Shown here: positions 1 to 12,675 of the stretch, one piece after another | Numbering within the stretch: the first letter of the stretch is position 1 | How the letters are laid out: each line of letters begins with the position of its first letter | Source of the DNA: JAJYKC01 sp963823105 | GTDB lineage: Bacteria > Acidobacteriota > Terriglobia > Bryobacterales > Bryobacteraceae | Assembly (NCBI GenBank): GCA_963823105.1 | Contig: CAWGKC010000004.1 | Coordinates: 310,001-374,000, forward strand | Length of the DNA: 64,000 nt | Reading direction: 5' to 3' | Translations under genes and position numbers: made by a program | Notes under the pieces: model-generated | What the model was told of the DNA's origin: nothing | Databases searched by the model: none | The model's input: the letters and a program-made list of their open reading frames with translations, nothing else

Positions 1-1277
1 TTTTTCCGTCAACGATGATGAATTTCACTTCCGTCTTGTCGCCGAACAGGTCGCCCTTCGTGACCAGGAGGTTGGCGATTTTTCCTTTTTCGATCGTTCC
101 CAAACGATCCGCTACGCCGTAGATTTGCGCCGGGGCGAGCGTCATCGCGCGCAAGGCGTCGTCTTGGGAAAGTCCGGCGTCGAGGGCGCGGCGGATGGCG
201 CGCTTGATTTCCGTCCCGCTCGTCAGGCCGTCGGAATAAAACGCGAATGGGACTCCGGCCTTGGCGAGCGCGGACGGGCGACGACGGAGCCCGGTCGCGC
301 ACTTCGAGGACGCGCAAAGTTTCGTAGGCGTTGGGATTGGAGTCGCGCGGCTTCTCCGGCCACTTCAAACTCACCAGCACGGGCACACCGGCGGCCTTCA
401 GCTCCGGAGCGGCGCGGTACGCTTCATCCATTCCATAGAGGACGGCGGTCTGGTGAAGCTCGTTGGCAAAGCGGATCATCCGCTCCATTTCGACTTTGCG
501 GTGCGCGGGAAGCAGAATGCGCGGAGGCTCCAGGACGCCTTCGAGGGCGCGATCGTAGGCGGGGCGTTTCATCCCAACGTGGGTTTGCGCGTAGGCGGCG
601 GCGACGGCACGATCGTGGCCGGCGTCGAGATAAACCTGGCGGATATAGGCGATGACGCCCATGAGCGAGCCGGGATAGCTGGCGAAACCGGCGCTGGCGA
701 GCGTCAGGTATTCGGCGGCTGGCGTCGAGACGATCATCTCGCCCGCGTTGTCGCCGGCCAGTTCGATCACCGCGCCCTGGCCTGCGAAGATGCCGCGCAT
801 CGGGAAAGAAACGGCGGTGGTGAAACCGAAATTGCGCAAAGCGGCGACGCGGGGATCGGAGGGTTTGACCAGGTCGGCCGCGCGCAGCCAGCTTGTCGTG
901 GCGGGGCGGTCTTCGGGTCCTTGGGCGGGCGGCGCGGCGGCGGCTGCTGCGGGAGGTCCCGCACCAGGGCGGCGTGGCGCGGGCGCGGCGGGGAGGGCAT
1001 TGGGGTCGGTGATGCCGGCGTTGTCGAGCGCGTCGATCAGCCCTGGGTAGACGGTGAGGCCGTCGCCTTCGATAATCCAGGCGCCGGGCGGAATCGCCGC
1101 ATTCTCCCCGACGTCCACGATCAATCCGTCGCGGACCACGACGGTCGCCCTCGCGATGGCGGGACCGCTGACGGGGATCACTCGCGCGTTTCGAATGGCC
1201 AACGGGGTGGGCGTTGCGGCGGGACCGGAGACTCCGGCCGCCAGCGCCAGTGCGCACAGCAGAGCGGGCTTGCACAT
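1..1277 (-). CDS. Secreted amidohydrolase-family protein, 3' end beyond window, one frameshift
   Basis: The N-terminus is a signal peptide (MCKPALLCALALAAG). It is followed by the small beta-sandwich start of amidohydrolases: LAIRNARVIPVSG, then VVVRDGLIVDVGE, then YPGLIDAL near residue 77. The usual metal-binding His-x-His after PGLID is absent; the sequence there is ALDNAG, then a Pro/Ala-rich linker. A frameshift near position 277 moves the C-terminal part to another frame, where the text resembles the family again (AFYSDGLTSG, LAPAQIYGV, EKGKIANLLV), ending at the window edge. It lies 38 bp after iscX on the same strand and may be read from the isc operon. Family assignment is firm; substrate is unknown, and the missing ligands make hydrolase activity doubtful. 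Confidence 0.8.
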
Positions 1278-1315
1278 AAGGATGTCCCTAAATGGCGCGC
1301 CGCGCGGCGCGGAGG

Positions 1316-1531
1316 TTACTCCAGGCTATCTTGATATTCTTCGAGCCACGCCATCTGGATCGCTTCGAGCTTGCCTTCGGTGGACGCCGACGGCTCCCCG
1401 CCGAAATCGTCGAGCTCCATAATCCACTTGTGCAGGTCGGTGAAGCGGATGTGAGTGGGATCGAGATCCGGGAACTTTTCGTGCAGGCTCAGGGCGATGT
1501 CGTCGATGTTGTTCCAGTCGAGTTTCGGCAT
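1316..1531 (-). CDS. iscX: IscX, small acidic Fe-S assembly protein
   Basis: A 71-residue acidic protein matching IscX (YfhJ) over its whole length: LDWNNIDDIALSLHEKFPD near the N-terminus, then DPTHIRFTDLHKWI and a final acidic helix ending WLEEYQDSLE. In proteobacteria IscX binds the cysteine desulfurase IscS at the site used by frataxin and tunes cluster assembly. It is the last isc gene here, 15 bp after hscA. The ferredoxin gene that normally lies between hscA and iscX is not present in that gap. The start is the only plausible ATG. Confidence 0.93.
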   Translation of the reverse strand: MPKLDWNNIDDIALSLHEKFPDLDPTHIRFTDLHKWIMELDDFGGEPSASTEGKLEAIQMAWLEEYQDSLE

Positions 1532-1546
1532 GAAAAACCTCCGGCG

Positions 1547-3393
1547 CTAAATCTTCGTTCCTTTGAGCGCGGCGCCGACGGCGGTGTTCATCATCTTCTC
1601 CGCCAGGGCCTGCGTCGCGTGGTTTAGCGCCTCGATCTTCGCCTGGATCGCGTGATGATCGCCGCTATGATACACCACCAGCAGTTCGTTCACGGCGCGG
1701 TCGATGGCGGCGCGCTCGCTCTTCGGCCAACTCAAACCAGGCGTCGTTGCGCTTGGCCTTTTCCGTCGCGCGGAGAATGTTGTCGGCCTCCACTTGGGCT
1801 TCGCGCGCCTGGCGTTCGGCGAAATCCTCCTCGGCGTTCTCCACCGATTCGATGATCATCTTTTCCACTTGCTCGTTGGTCAGGCCGTAGGAAGGCTTCA
1901 CGTCCACGCTGGTTTCCTTGCCGGTGCGCTTGTCGCGGGCGGTGACGTTCAGAATGCCGTTGGCGTCGATCAGGAAGCGGACTTCGATCCGGGCCAGCCC
2001 GGCCGGCATGGGGTCGATGTCTTTCAGATCGAAGCGGGCCAGGCTGCGGCAGTCCTTCACCAATTCGCGCTCGCCTTGCAGAACGTGGATCAGCACGTTG
2101 CGCTGGCCGTCGACGGCGGTGGTGAAATTCTCGGTGGCGCTCGCCGGGATGGTCGAGTTGCGGTGGATCAGCTTCGACACCACGCCGCCCATCGTCTCGA
2201 TGCCGAGCGATAGCGGAGTGACGTCGAGCAGGAGTTTATCTTCCACCTCGCCGGAGAGAATGCCGGCCTGGACCGCGGCGCCGAGCGCCACCACTTCGTC
2301 GGGATTGAGATCGGTGTGCGGCTTGGCGCGGAACAGCGTCTCCACCGCCGCGCGGACCAGCGGAATGCGGGTGGAACCGCCGACGAGAACCACTTCGTCG
2401 ATCGCCTCCACTCCCATCCCGGAGTCCTGGATGCACGCCCGGCACGGGCCGAGAGTGCGGGCGACGATGGGGGCGATCAGCTTGTCGAAAAGCTCGCGGA
2501 CGATCTGGCGCGTCATAAGTCTTCCCGCGATATTCGAGCGCGATCGCCGCCGACGGAGCGAAAGAAAGCGCTTCTTTCGCGGCGATCACGGCGCGGCGCA
2601 GGCGCTGGACTCCCTCGGCGTCGCTCGAAAGATCCTCGCCCCATTCGCTCTCGATGTCTTCGAGCGCGATGCGAAGCATGAGATTGTCGATATCGTCGCC
2701 GCCGAGGTGCGTGTCGCCGTTGGTCGCGAGCACCTCGAAAATGCCGTCGTGCAGCTTGAGGATGGAGATGTCGAACGTGCCGCCGCCGAAATCGTAAACG
2801 GCGACGATGCCGTCTTTGCGCTTGTCCAGGCCGTAGGCGAGCGCGGCGGCGGTGGGTTCGTTCACCAGCCGCAGCACGTCCAGCCCGGCGATGCGTCCGG
2901 CGTCCTTGGTCGCCTGGCGTTGAGCGTCGTTGAAATAAGCGGGGACGGTGACGACGGCTTTCGCAACCGGCTCGCCCAGAAACGCCTCGGCGTTTCTTTT
3001 CAGTTGGCGCAAAACGTAGGCGGAAATCTCCGGCGGCGTGAAGTGGCGGCCGGCGAGATCCAGGCGGATAACGCCTTCGCCGCCTTCGGCGATACGGAAA
3101 GGGAACAGCTTCAACTCGTCCTCAACGTCGATTCGGCCTCGCCCCATCAGGCGCTTCACCGAATACACCGTGCGCTCCGGATGCGTAAGGAGAAGCTCCT
3201 TCGCCGGGTTGCCCGCGACGATCTCGCCGTCTTCGCGCAAAGAAACGACGCTTGGCACCAGGTTGTCGCCGTCTTCGCCGGGAATAATGGCGGGACCGGT
3301 GAGATCCATGAACGCGACCAGGCTATTGGTGGTGCCGAGGTCGATGCCGACCACGCGCTCGCGTTTTCCGAAATCGATTTCAAAGGTAGACAT
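1547..3393 (-). CDS. hscA: HscA, Hsp70-type chaperone for Fe-S cluster transfer (two frameshifts)
   Basis: This DnaK-family ATPase has VVGIDLGTTNSLVA at residue 14 on, the adenosine-binding DFGGGTFDIS motif, GGDDID, and in the second frame a substrate-binding domain with VGGSTRIPLVR and LDVTPLSLGIETMGG. HscA takes the cluster from IscU, helped by HscB. Three overlapping frames together make one full-length gene. The breaks lie near 2520 (between the ATPase text ending EYRGKTY and MTRQIVRELF) and near 1730 (between NDAWFELA and KSERAAIDRAV). The gene sits 6 bp after hscB. Since the rest of the operon is intact, I treat the breaks as probable sequence errors rather than decay. Confidence 0.92.
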
Positions 3394-3399
3394 TTTTCG

Positions 3400-3952
3400 T
3401 TAAGCGGCTTCGCCGGCCAGTTCCTTTTCTACATCCCGAACCAGGTTGCGGATGTATTTGCGCCGGTTCAAAACGCCGCGAATCTCCTGGAGCTTTCGCT
3501 TTTTCCCGCGAGGAATCCCAGGCGCGGAACAGCTCTTCAAGCTGGCTTCCCGATTGGTTCAGCAAGGCCTCGAAATTTTTCCGCGCCGTCTCCAGTTGGG
3601 GCCGCGCGCTTTCGTCGCCCTCGCGCAACTCCTCCAGCGCCATGTTCAATTCGAAAACCTCTTCGAGCAACTCCGGAGGAACGTCCTTCGAACGCTGTTC
3701 TCCGATTTCAAAACCCTCCAGTTCCAATAAGTGCATCGCGCGCAGGATCGGATCGCGGAGCGTGCGGTAGGCGTCGTTCAGGCGCGAGGAATTCTCCAGC
3801 GCCTGTTCGCGCTCGGCCTCGCTCTTGCGGGCGAAGCGATCGGGGTGCCATTGGCGGCTTAACTCGTAAAACCGCTTCTGCAGATCCGCTTCGTCCAGCG
3901 CCAAGCGCCGTTCCAGTCCCAGCGATTCGAAATAATCGACCGTCGCGCTCAC
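3400..3952 (-). CDS. hscB: HscB, J-domain co-chaperone (one frameshift near the 3' end)
   Basis: The N-terminal J domain opens VDYFESLGLERRLALDE and carries the key tripeptide HPD in QWHPDRFA, which stimulates the ATPase of HscA. The C-terminal three-helix domain (LLELEGFEIGEQR, then NMALEELREG) binds IscU in the known family. A frameshift near 3508, in an A-rich run, moves the last helix to another frame, where it reads KLQEIRGVLNRRKYIRNL and stops at 3400. With this correction the protein has normal HscB length and ends 6 bp before hscA. Its start overlaps the iscA stop by 4 bp. Confidence 0.9.
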
Positions 3953-4269
3953 GCCGAGAACGAGGTTCCGCAGCCGCAGTTTTTGGTGGCGTGAGGATTA
4001 TCGAAAGCGAAGCCGGACTGGATCAGCGAGTCCTTCCAATCGAGCGTCATGCCGTCGAGGAAGACGATGCTTTTTGGATCGACGAAAACCCGAACATCCT
4101 CGAAGTCGAAGACCTTGTCCGTCGGCCGCGGCTTCGGCTCGAACTTAAAAAGATAGCTTAGGCCGGAGCAGCCGCCGCCCAGCACGCCCAGGCGCAGACC
4201 GCCGGAGACGCCCTCGCGCGCGAAGGCCTCGCGGATTTTCGCCACGGCCTTGGGTGTGACCTCGATCAT
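3949..4269 (-). CDS. iscA: IscA, A-type Fe-S carrier protein
   Basis: A 106-residue protein of the HesB/IscA family. It contains all three conserved cysteines: one in GGGCSGLSY near residue 34 and two in the C-terminal NCGCGTSF. A-type carriers receive clusters from IscU and deliver them to target enzymes. The gene follows iscU by 6 bp and overlaps hscB by 4 bp, so the genes are probably translationally coupled. ErpA-like proteins share this fold, but the position in the isc operon favours IscA. Confidence 0.93.
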   Translation of the reverse strand: MIEVTPKAVAKIREAFAREGVSGGLRLGVLGGGCSGLSYLFKFEPKPRPTDKVFDFEDVRVFVDPKSIVFLDGMTLDWKDSLIQSGFAFDNPHATKNCGCGTSFSA

Positions 4270-4275
4270 CGGCGG

Positions 4276-4689
4276 TTAATTGACGGCGACAGCGTCGGTC
4301 TGCGTGGCGGCCGCTTTCTTCTTATAGTCGGCGATGGCGGCCTTGATGGCGTCTTCGGCCAGCACCGAGCAGTGGATCTTCACCGGAGGCAGGCTGAGCT
4401 CGTTGACGATCTCGGTGTTCTTGATCTGGAGCGCCTCGTCCACCGTCTTGCCGTGCAGCCATTCCGTGGCCAGCGACGAGCTGGCGATGGCGGAGCCGCA
4501 GCCGAACGTCTTGAATTTGGCTTCTTCGATGACGCCCGTCTCCCGGTTCACTTTCACCTGGAGCTTCATGACGTCGCCGCATTCGGGAGCGCCCACCATG
4601 CCGGTGCCGACGTTCGGGTCGCTTTTGTCGAGCGAGCCGACGTTGCGCGGATTGTTGTAATGATCGAGAACTTTGTCGGAATATGCCAT
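4276..4689 (-). CDS. iscU: IscU, Fe-S cluster scaffold
   Basis: A 137-residue scaffold protein on which IscS and iron build the [2Fe-2S] cluster. It begins MAYSDKVLDHYNNPRNVG and has the three cluster-ligand cysteines in the family contexts APECGDVM, KTFGCGSAIASSS and KIHCSVLAEDAI. The LPPVK motif recognised by HscA is present immediately before the third cysteine. The C-terminus has a short extra tail (KKAAATQTDAVAVN) beyond the usual end. It lies 24 bp after iscS. Confidence 0.96.
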   Translation of the reverse strand: MAYSDKVLDHYNNPRNVGSLDKSDPNVGTGMVGAPECGDVMKLQVKVNRETGVIEEAKFKTFGCGSAIASSSLATEWLHGKTVDEALQIKNTEIVNELSLPPVKIHCSVLAEDAIKAAIADYKKKAAATQTDAVAVN

Positions 4690-4713
4690 GATTGGTTCCT
4701 TTTTTCCTTTATT

Positions 4714-5928
<1,215 letters not shown>

Positions 5929-5961
5929 AACGTGGCGTTCCTTTTCGATTTCATCGTTCGA

Positions 5962-6480
5962 TCAGCAAATCTTCTCTTGTTTCGGCAAACCGGCTTCGAG
6001 GGCGTAAAGCCGCGCTTCCGGCGGCGGGGCGTCGAGGCCGGGAACTTTGGCGTCCTCGCGCGACATCTCTGCGATGCTGATGCTTGAAAGCAACCTGAGG
6101 ATTCCTTCATGAACCTTGCGCAACGGCTCCCGGACGTTGCAGCGGTCGGTGTGACTGCATTCGCCGTGCTCGGTGAAGCAAGCGGTGAGAATAATCGGCC
6201 CGTCGATTTCGCGGATCACTTCGAGCGTGGTGATTTCCTCGGGATCGCGCGCCAACCGGTAGCCGCCGTTCGTGCCGTGCTCGCTTTGCAGGAAACCGGC
6301 GCGGGCGAGCTTCTGGAGGATCTTCGAAAGCAACGCCTGCGGAATCGCGTACGTTTCGGCGATTTCCTTGGCGCTGGCGCTAACGTCCGCCGTCCCGGAT
6401 TCCGACGCCGCGCGGGCGCGGACCGTTAAATGCTTGAGGGCGATCAGCCCGTAGTCCGCTTTTTTCGTCAGTTTCAGCAT
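5962..6480 (-). CDS. iscR: IscR, Rrf2-family Fe-S-sensing repressor
   Basis: The N-terminal winged helix-turn-helix begins MLKLTKKADYGLIALKHL and includes EIAETYAIPQALLSKILQKL, which reads the DNA. Three cysteines sit in the Rrf2 cluster-binding loop (TACFTEHGECSHTDRCNV), the spacing used by IscR to hold a [2Fe-2S] cluster. The first gene of the isc operon normally encodes this repressor, which switches the operon off when clusters are plentiful. A SUF-type regulator (SufR) would belong to another family. Promoter and possible operator are given separately. Confidence 0.93.
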   Translation of the reverse strand: MLKLTKKADYGLIALKHLTVRARAASESGTADVSASAKEIAETYAIPQALLSKILQKLARAGFLQSEHGTNGGYRLARDPEEITTLEVIREIDGPIILTACFTEHGECSHTDRCNVREPLRKVHEGILRLLSSISIAEMSREDAKVPGLDAPPPEARLYALEAGLPKQEKIC

Positions 6481-6500
6481 ACCGGAACCTTACCAACAGC

Positions 6501-6550
6501 GACCAGAATGGTCCCAGATCCATTATCTTCCCCAAGGCGATCCAAGTCAA
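6501..6550 (-). promoter_or_regulatory. Predicted isc operon promoter with palindrome near the start site
   Basis: On the minus strand there is a -35 element TTGACT (6545-6550) and a -10 element GATAAT (6522-6527), separated by 17 bp. Just downstream lies a perfect palindrome GACCA-TTC-TGGTC (6501-6513), about 20 bp before the iscR start codon. Rrf2 proteins bind such symmetric sites, so this is a candidate IscR operator; the sequence differs from the E. coli type 1 site and this role is inferred. Confidence 0.6.
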
Positions 6551-6645
6551 CCGTCTTCCATCTATTTGGCCAAGCTAAAGAAAAACCTCGAAACGGCCGT
6601 AATTTGAAGTGTGATAAAGTCGCCAATGAGACAGTCGCCAGCCCC

Positions 6646-8040
6646 ATGATCCGCCTCTTTCGCGTCTTTATCCCGGCCAGTGTAATTGGGCTGCTTATTT
6701 CCGAGGCGCTGCTCATATTTTTTTGCTATTTCCTGGCCGTATTTCTCATGCCGGGCGCCGACCCGGAAGTCTTCCTGCTTGACGATAATGGAGTTTGGCG
6801 GATCGCGATCGTCGCCGGGTGCATCATCTTCGGGATATATTTCCACGATCTCTACTGGAAATTCCGGATTCAAAGTAAGATTTTGCTCGTCCAGCAACTC
6901 TGTTTAGTCCTCGGTCTGGCGTTCATGGCCCAGGCGCTGCTTACCTATCTCCATCTGGACGCCTTCACCCTGCCCAAGTGGACGATGATCGCCGGGAGCG
7001 GGCTGACGCTGGTTCTGCTTCCTTCGTGGCGGATTTTTTACGAGGTTCTCGTGCTGCGGGCGCTCCGCCGCAACCGGGTGATGTTTTTAGGCTGGTCGGC
7101 GCTGGCGGCTGAGATCTATGAACGGATCTCCGACCGTCCTGAAATGGGACTGGAGGCGATCGGGTATTTGGATCATATTTCCAGCCAGCCGAACCCGTCC
7201 GGGCGGTTGCAACTGCTCGGCGAGGTAGACGATCTTCGGCAAATCGCCGCCGCCACCAAGCCCGATCGTATTGTCGTGAGCATGGCCGAGCGCCGCGGAC
7301 GCCTGCCGGTCCAGGATCTGCTCGATCTACGGTTTTCCGGCGTCGCCATCGAAGACGCCCAGACGCTATACGAAAACGCCTTCGGCCGCATCCATACCAA
7401 GAGTCTGAGGCCGTCGCAGTTGATATTTTCGGCCGAACTTGGGCCGCGCGCCAACCGGGTGGCGTTTCAGTCGCTCTATAACCTGTTGATCGGCGCCGCC
7501 GGATTCATCCTCACTTTGCCGCTGATGCTGATCACCGCCGTCGCCGTGGGATTGACCTCCCGTGGGCCGGTACTCTTCCGCCAGCGGCGCGTTGGCCGTG
7601 ACGGCGCGGCGTTTCTACTTTATAAATTTCGATCGATGTACCGGGACGCGGAGGCGGGCACCGGCGCGGTCTGGGCGGCGAAAGACGATCCGCGCATCAC
7701 GCCGGTGGGAAAGTGGATTCGCCGGCTGCGCCTGGATGAATTGCCTCAGTTGTACAACGTCGTGCGCGGCGAGATGTCGATCGTCGGCCCCCGGCCGGAG
7801 CGGCCCGAGTTTGTCGAAATCCTCAGCGAGCAAATTCCTTATTACCGCCAGCGCTTTTGCGTCAAACCCGGGATTACCGGTTGGGCGCAAATCAATCACA
7901 AGTACGGCGACACGCTCGAAGACACTATCACCAAGCTTGAGTACGATCTTTACTACATCAAAAATCTGGCGTTTTCGATGGACATGTACATCATGTTCCA
8001 AACCCTGAAGGTGATGCTTCTCTCGCGAGGGGCGCAGTAG
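6646..8040 (+). CDS. Polyprenyl-phosphate sugar-1-phosphate transferase (exopolysaccharide initiation)
   Basis: A membrane protein of 464 residues starting MIRLFRVFIPAS. Four to five N-terminal membrane segments are followed by a soluble nucleotide-binding-like domain (residues about 140-260) and the C-terminal bacterial sugar transferase domain. That domain has a further membrane segment (NLLIGAAGFILTLPLMLI), FRQRRVGRDG, YKFRSMY, LRLDELPQLYNV and GPRPERPEF. Such enzymes move a sugar phosphate from a UDP-sugar to undecaprenyl phosphate, the first step of exopolysaccharide assembly. The size and order resemble the EpsB/WcaJ group, including forms linked to PEP-CTERM systems. The ATG at 6646 is chosen because upstream codons do not look like protein. 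No polymerase or flippase is adjacent. Confidence 0.88.
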   Translation: MIRLFRVFIPASVIGLLISEALLIFFCYFLAVFLMPGADPEVFLLDDNGVWRIAIVAGCIIFGIYFHDLYWKFRIQSKILLVQQLCLVLGLAFMAQALLTYLHLDAFTLPKWTMIAGSGLTLVLLPSWRIFYEVLVLRALRRNRVMFLGWSALAAEIYERISDRPEMGLEAIGYLDHISSQPNPSGRLQLLGEVDDLRQIAAATKPDRIVVSMAERRGRLPVQDLLDLRFSGVAIEDAQTLYENAFGRIHTKSLRPSQLIFSAELGPRANRVAFQSLYNLLIGAAGFILTLPLMLITAVAVGLTSRGPVLFRQRRVGRDGAAFLLYKFRSMYRDAEAGTGAVWAAKDDPRITPVGKWIRRLRLDELPQLYNVVRGEMSIVGPRPERPEFVEILSEQIPYYRQRFCVKPGITGWAQINHKYGDTLEDTITKLEYDLYYIKNLAFSMDMYIMFQTLKVMLLSRGAQ

Positions 8041-8137
8041 CAGCTCCGCTTCTCGGTTGCGCGCCCTTCCCATTCGGGATAGTATCTTCGGGAGACCGCC
8101 CCCGATGAGGCGGCTCACCGGAAAAGGAGCGGGTGAA

Positions 8138-8872
8138 ATGTCTCTTGGACGAAAGTCTTTGGCGGAGTTTCTGGGCACGTTTTGGCTGGTTTTCGGAGGC
8201 TGCGGCAGCGCGGTGCTGGCGGCGGCGTTTCCGGCCCTGGGTATCGGATTTCTGGGCGTGGCGTTCGCCTTCGGGCTTACGGTGTTGACGATGGCGTTCG
8301 CCATCGGCCACATCTCGGGATGCCACTTGAATCCGGCCGTAACCGTCGGTCTAGCCGTCGCGAAACGCTTTCCGGCCTCGGGCGTTCCGGCCTATATCGC
8401 AGCACAGGTGGCCGGGGCCATCGCCGCGGCCGGCGTTTTGTTTGTGATCGCGAGCGGTAAGGCGGGCTTCGATGTGAGCGGCGGTTTCGCCTCCAACGGC
8501 TATGCGGCACATTCTCCGGGAGGGTATTCGCTCACCGCTTGTTTTACGGCGGAAGTGGTGCTGACGTTCATGTTTCTGATGATCATACTCGGCTCGACCG
8601 ATGTCCGTGCGCCGCAGGGGTTCGCGCCTATCGCCATCGGACTGGGCTTGACCTTGATCCATCTGGTGGGTATTCCCGTCACCAATACTTCGGTCAATCC
8701 CGCGCGCAGCACCGGCCCGGCGCTGTTTGTAGGTGGTTGGGCTACCGCTCAGTTGTGGCTGTTCTGGACGGCTCCGATTCTGGGCGCGGCGATCGCCGGC
8801 CTCATCTATCCGCTGCTCGCCGGGCCGCCCGAACCCGAACAGAAGCCGCTTGCCGCCGTCCTCAACCGCTAG
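8138..8872 (+). CDS. aqpZ: Aquaporin Z-like water channel
   Basis: A 244-residue channel of the MIP family with six membrane segments. The two pore motifs are HLNPAVTVG (about residue 65) and TSVNPARST (about residue 185). The histidine in LTLIHLVGIP before the second motif matches the selectivity-filter histidine of water-specific AqpZ; glycerol facilitators have glycine there. The arginine after the second NPA is present. The start at 8138 has a clear ribosome site (AAGGAG) and gives the usual MSLGRKSLAEFLGTF opening; a longer frame upstream is not protein-like. It appears to be a single-gene unit. Confidence 0.93.
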   Translation: MSLGRKSLAEFLGTFWLVFGGCGSAVLAAAFPALGIGFLGVAFAFGLTVLTMAFAIGHISGCHLNPAVTVGLAVAKRFPASGVPAYIAAQVAGAIAAAGVLFVIASGKAGFDVSGGFASNGYAAHSPGGYSLTACFTAEVVLTFMFLMIILGSTDVRAPQGFAPIAIGLGLTLIHLVGIPVTNTSVNPARSTGPALFVGGWATAQLWLFWTAPILGAAIAGLIYPLLAGPPEPEQKPLAAVLNR

Positions 8873-8935
8873 ACGGCGACGTAAGGCCATTTTGCGAAGC
8901 TACATTTTTGCCCGTCATGCTACGTTAGTTTATAG

Positions 8936-9695
8936 GTGAACCACGAAGCGGGCGATCCCGTTGCCAGCGCCGTCTTCCAGGCGGTCCGTCTCTCGAAGAG
9001 CTATGTCTCGGGCGGCGAGCGCGTGGAGGTGTTCTCTTCGGTCGATTTCGAGATCAGGCGCGGCGAACGCCTCGCTCTCATCGGACAATCGGGAGCGGGC
9101 AAAAGCACCATGCTGTATCTTCTTGGGGGACTCGACGGTCCCACTGCCGGCGCTCTTTACTTCGAGCAGAAGAATCTGGCCTCTCTCCGCGACGCCGAAC
9201 TGGCCGAATTCCGGAACCGCGAGATCGGTTTCGTCTGGCAGAATCACTCGCTGCTTCCCGAATTTACGGCGCTCGAAAACGGGATGATGCCTCTGCTCAT
9301 TCGAGGCATGAGCCACTCGGCGGCCGCCTCCATCGCCCTCGCGCGGCTAACCGAAGTCGGCCTGGAGCGCCGCGCTTCCCACCGCGTCGGCGAGATGTCG
9401 GGAGGCGAGCAGCAGCGGGTGGCGATCGCCAGGGCTCTGGCCGGCGACCCGGCGGTCCTGTTGGCCGACGAGCCTACCGGCAACCTCGACTTCCGCACCG
9501 GCGAGACCATCGTCTCTCTCCTGTTCGATCTTCACCGGAGGCGCACGCTCACCTCCGTTTTCGTCACTCACAACTTGTCGTTTGCCAGCCGCTGCGACCG
9601 CGTCCTCGAATTAGACCGCGGCGTCCTCGTCCCTTGGACGCCGGGTTCGTCCTCATCGGAACAGCCAGCATCCCATCATCAATACGGCGGATCTT

Positions 9696-9703
<8 letters not shown>
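8936..9703 (+). CDS. LolD/MacB-type ABC transporter ATPase
   Basis: An ABC ATPase of about 255 residues with GTG start. Walker A is GQSGAGKST, the Q-loop is FVWQNHSLLPEFTALENGMMP, the signature is MSGGEQQRVAIARAL, and Walker B is AVLLADEPTGNLD, followed by the switch histidine in VFVTHN. The LLPEFTALENxxxP stretch and DEPTGNLD are typical of LolD, FtsE and MacB ATPases that work with a FtsX-fold permease. No permease gene is adjacent. The 3' end overlaps clpC by 8 bp, so the two are probably co-translated. The C-terminal 25 residues are Ser/His-rich and unusual. LolD identity is plausible but not proven. Confidence 0.85.
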
Positions 9704-12179
<2,476 letters not shown>

Positions 12180-12190
12180 GCGCGCCGTTC

Positions 12191-12206
12191 GCGTTGACAC
12201 CCCTCC
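12191..12206 (+). repeat. Left 16-bp direct repeat
   Basis: This perfect copy of the repeat at 14143-14158 starts 12 bp after the clpC stop. It includes a -35-like TTGACA, but the bases 17 bp further on (GGGATC) do not form a -10 box, so this copy is not a convincing promoter. Confidence 0.75.
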
Positions 12207-12484
12207 AGCGAAAGCGGGGATCGAGGCCGTTCCGGGATTTCCGTACACCGTCCTACATAGACTCAAGGGACAGAGGACGATCCGCGCCACGGGGGAAGGA
12301 AGGTACGCTATGAGCTCTAAGAGTAATTAAATAACAGCATGGAGCCTTCGAGCGGCCCCCTTCTCATTGTCAGTTTGAGCGTCCACAGCCGTGCAGAGGC
12401 CCGGTCCATATCTGTACTACTGTCGAGGTCCACCGGTCAGCGAGGAGTTCCTAAATGTCCAATCTTCAAAGGGTTGGAAGGATT

Positions 12485-12510
12485 GCGGGGCCACATTTCT
12501 GTGGCCCCGC
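12485..12510 (+). terminator. Strong hairpin just upstream of the tRNA-like sequence
   Basis: An 11-bp perfect stem (12485-12495 with 12500-12510) around a TTTC loop, nearly all G-C. There is no U-run after it; the tRNA-like sequence begins 4 bases later. It may act as a transcription barrier or be part of a structured RNA together with the tRNA-like fold. The preceding stretch 12207-12484 shows no convincing gene. Confidence 0.45.
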
Positions 12511-12514
12511 CTGT

Positions 12515-12593
12515 GGCCGAGGAGCTAATCCCGACTGGTTAGGGACAGGAGATCGCATCTCCTGAGCCATGGGTTCGATTCCCACCTCGGCCT
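12515..12593 (+). tRNA. tRNA-like sequence with CGC anticodon (Ala-type) and aberrant D-arm
   Basis: The acceptor stem GGCCGAG (12515-12521) pairs perfectly with CTCGGCC (12586-12592). The anticodon arm AGGAG-ATCGCAT-CTCCT has anticodon CGC with a T before it, the variable loop is GAGCC, and the T-loop is TTCGATT on a four-pair stem with one A-C mismatch. The 5' half is abnormal: 25 bases lie between acceptor and anticodon stems (about 20 expected), position 8 is G instead of T, and the alanine-specific G3-T70 pair is absent. It could be a tRNA pseudogene or an element-borne tRNA mimic. A perfect inverted repeat ATCTAGA-G-TCTAGAT follows at 12597-12611. Confidence 0.4.
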
Positions 12594-12675
12594 TGCATCT
12601 AGAGTCTAGATCGATTCTCCACAAACGTCAACCTTTCTCTTGACAGACAGTAAGCGCCTGCTATGGCATTGAGGT

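Noticed and set aside
1918..4161. 747-codon plus-strand frame opposite hscA/hscB
   Set aside because: It is antisense to well-recognised isc genes and has no domain.
12640..12667. TTGACA...TATGGC as a working promoter for the IS1 remnant
   Set aside because: The -10 box is weak and the gene is broken, so it is only mentioned in the IS1 entry.
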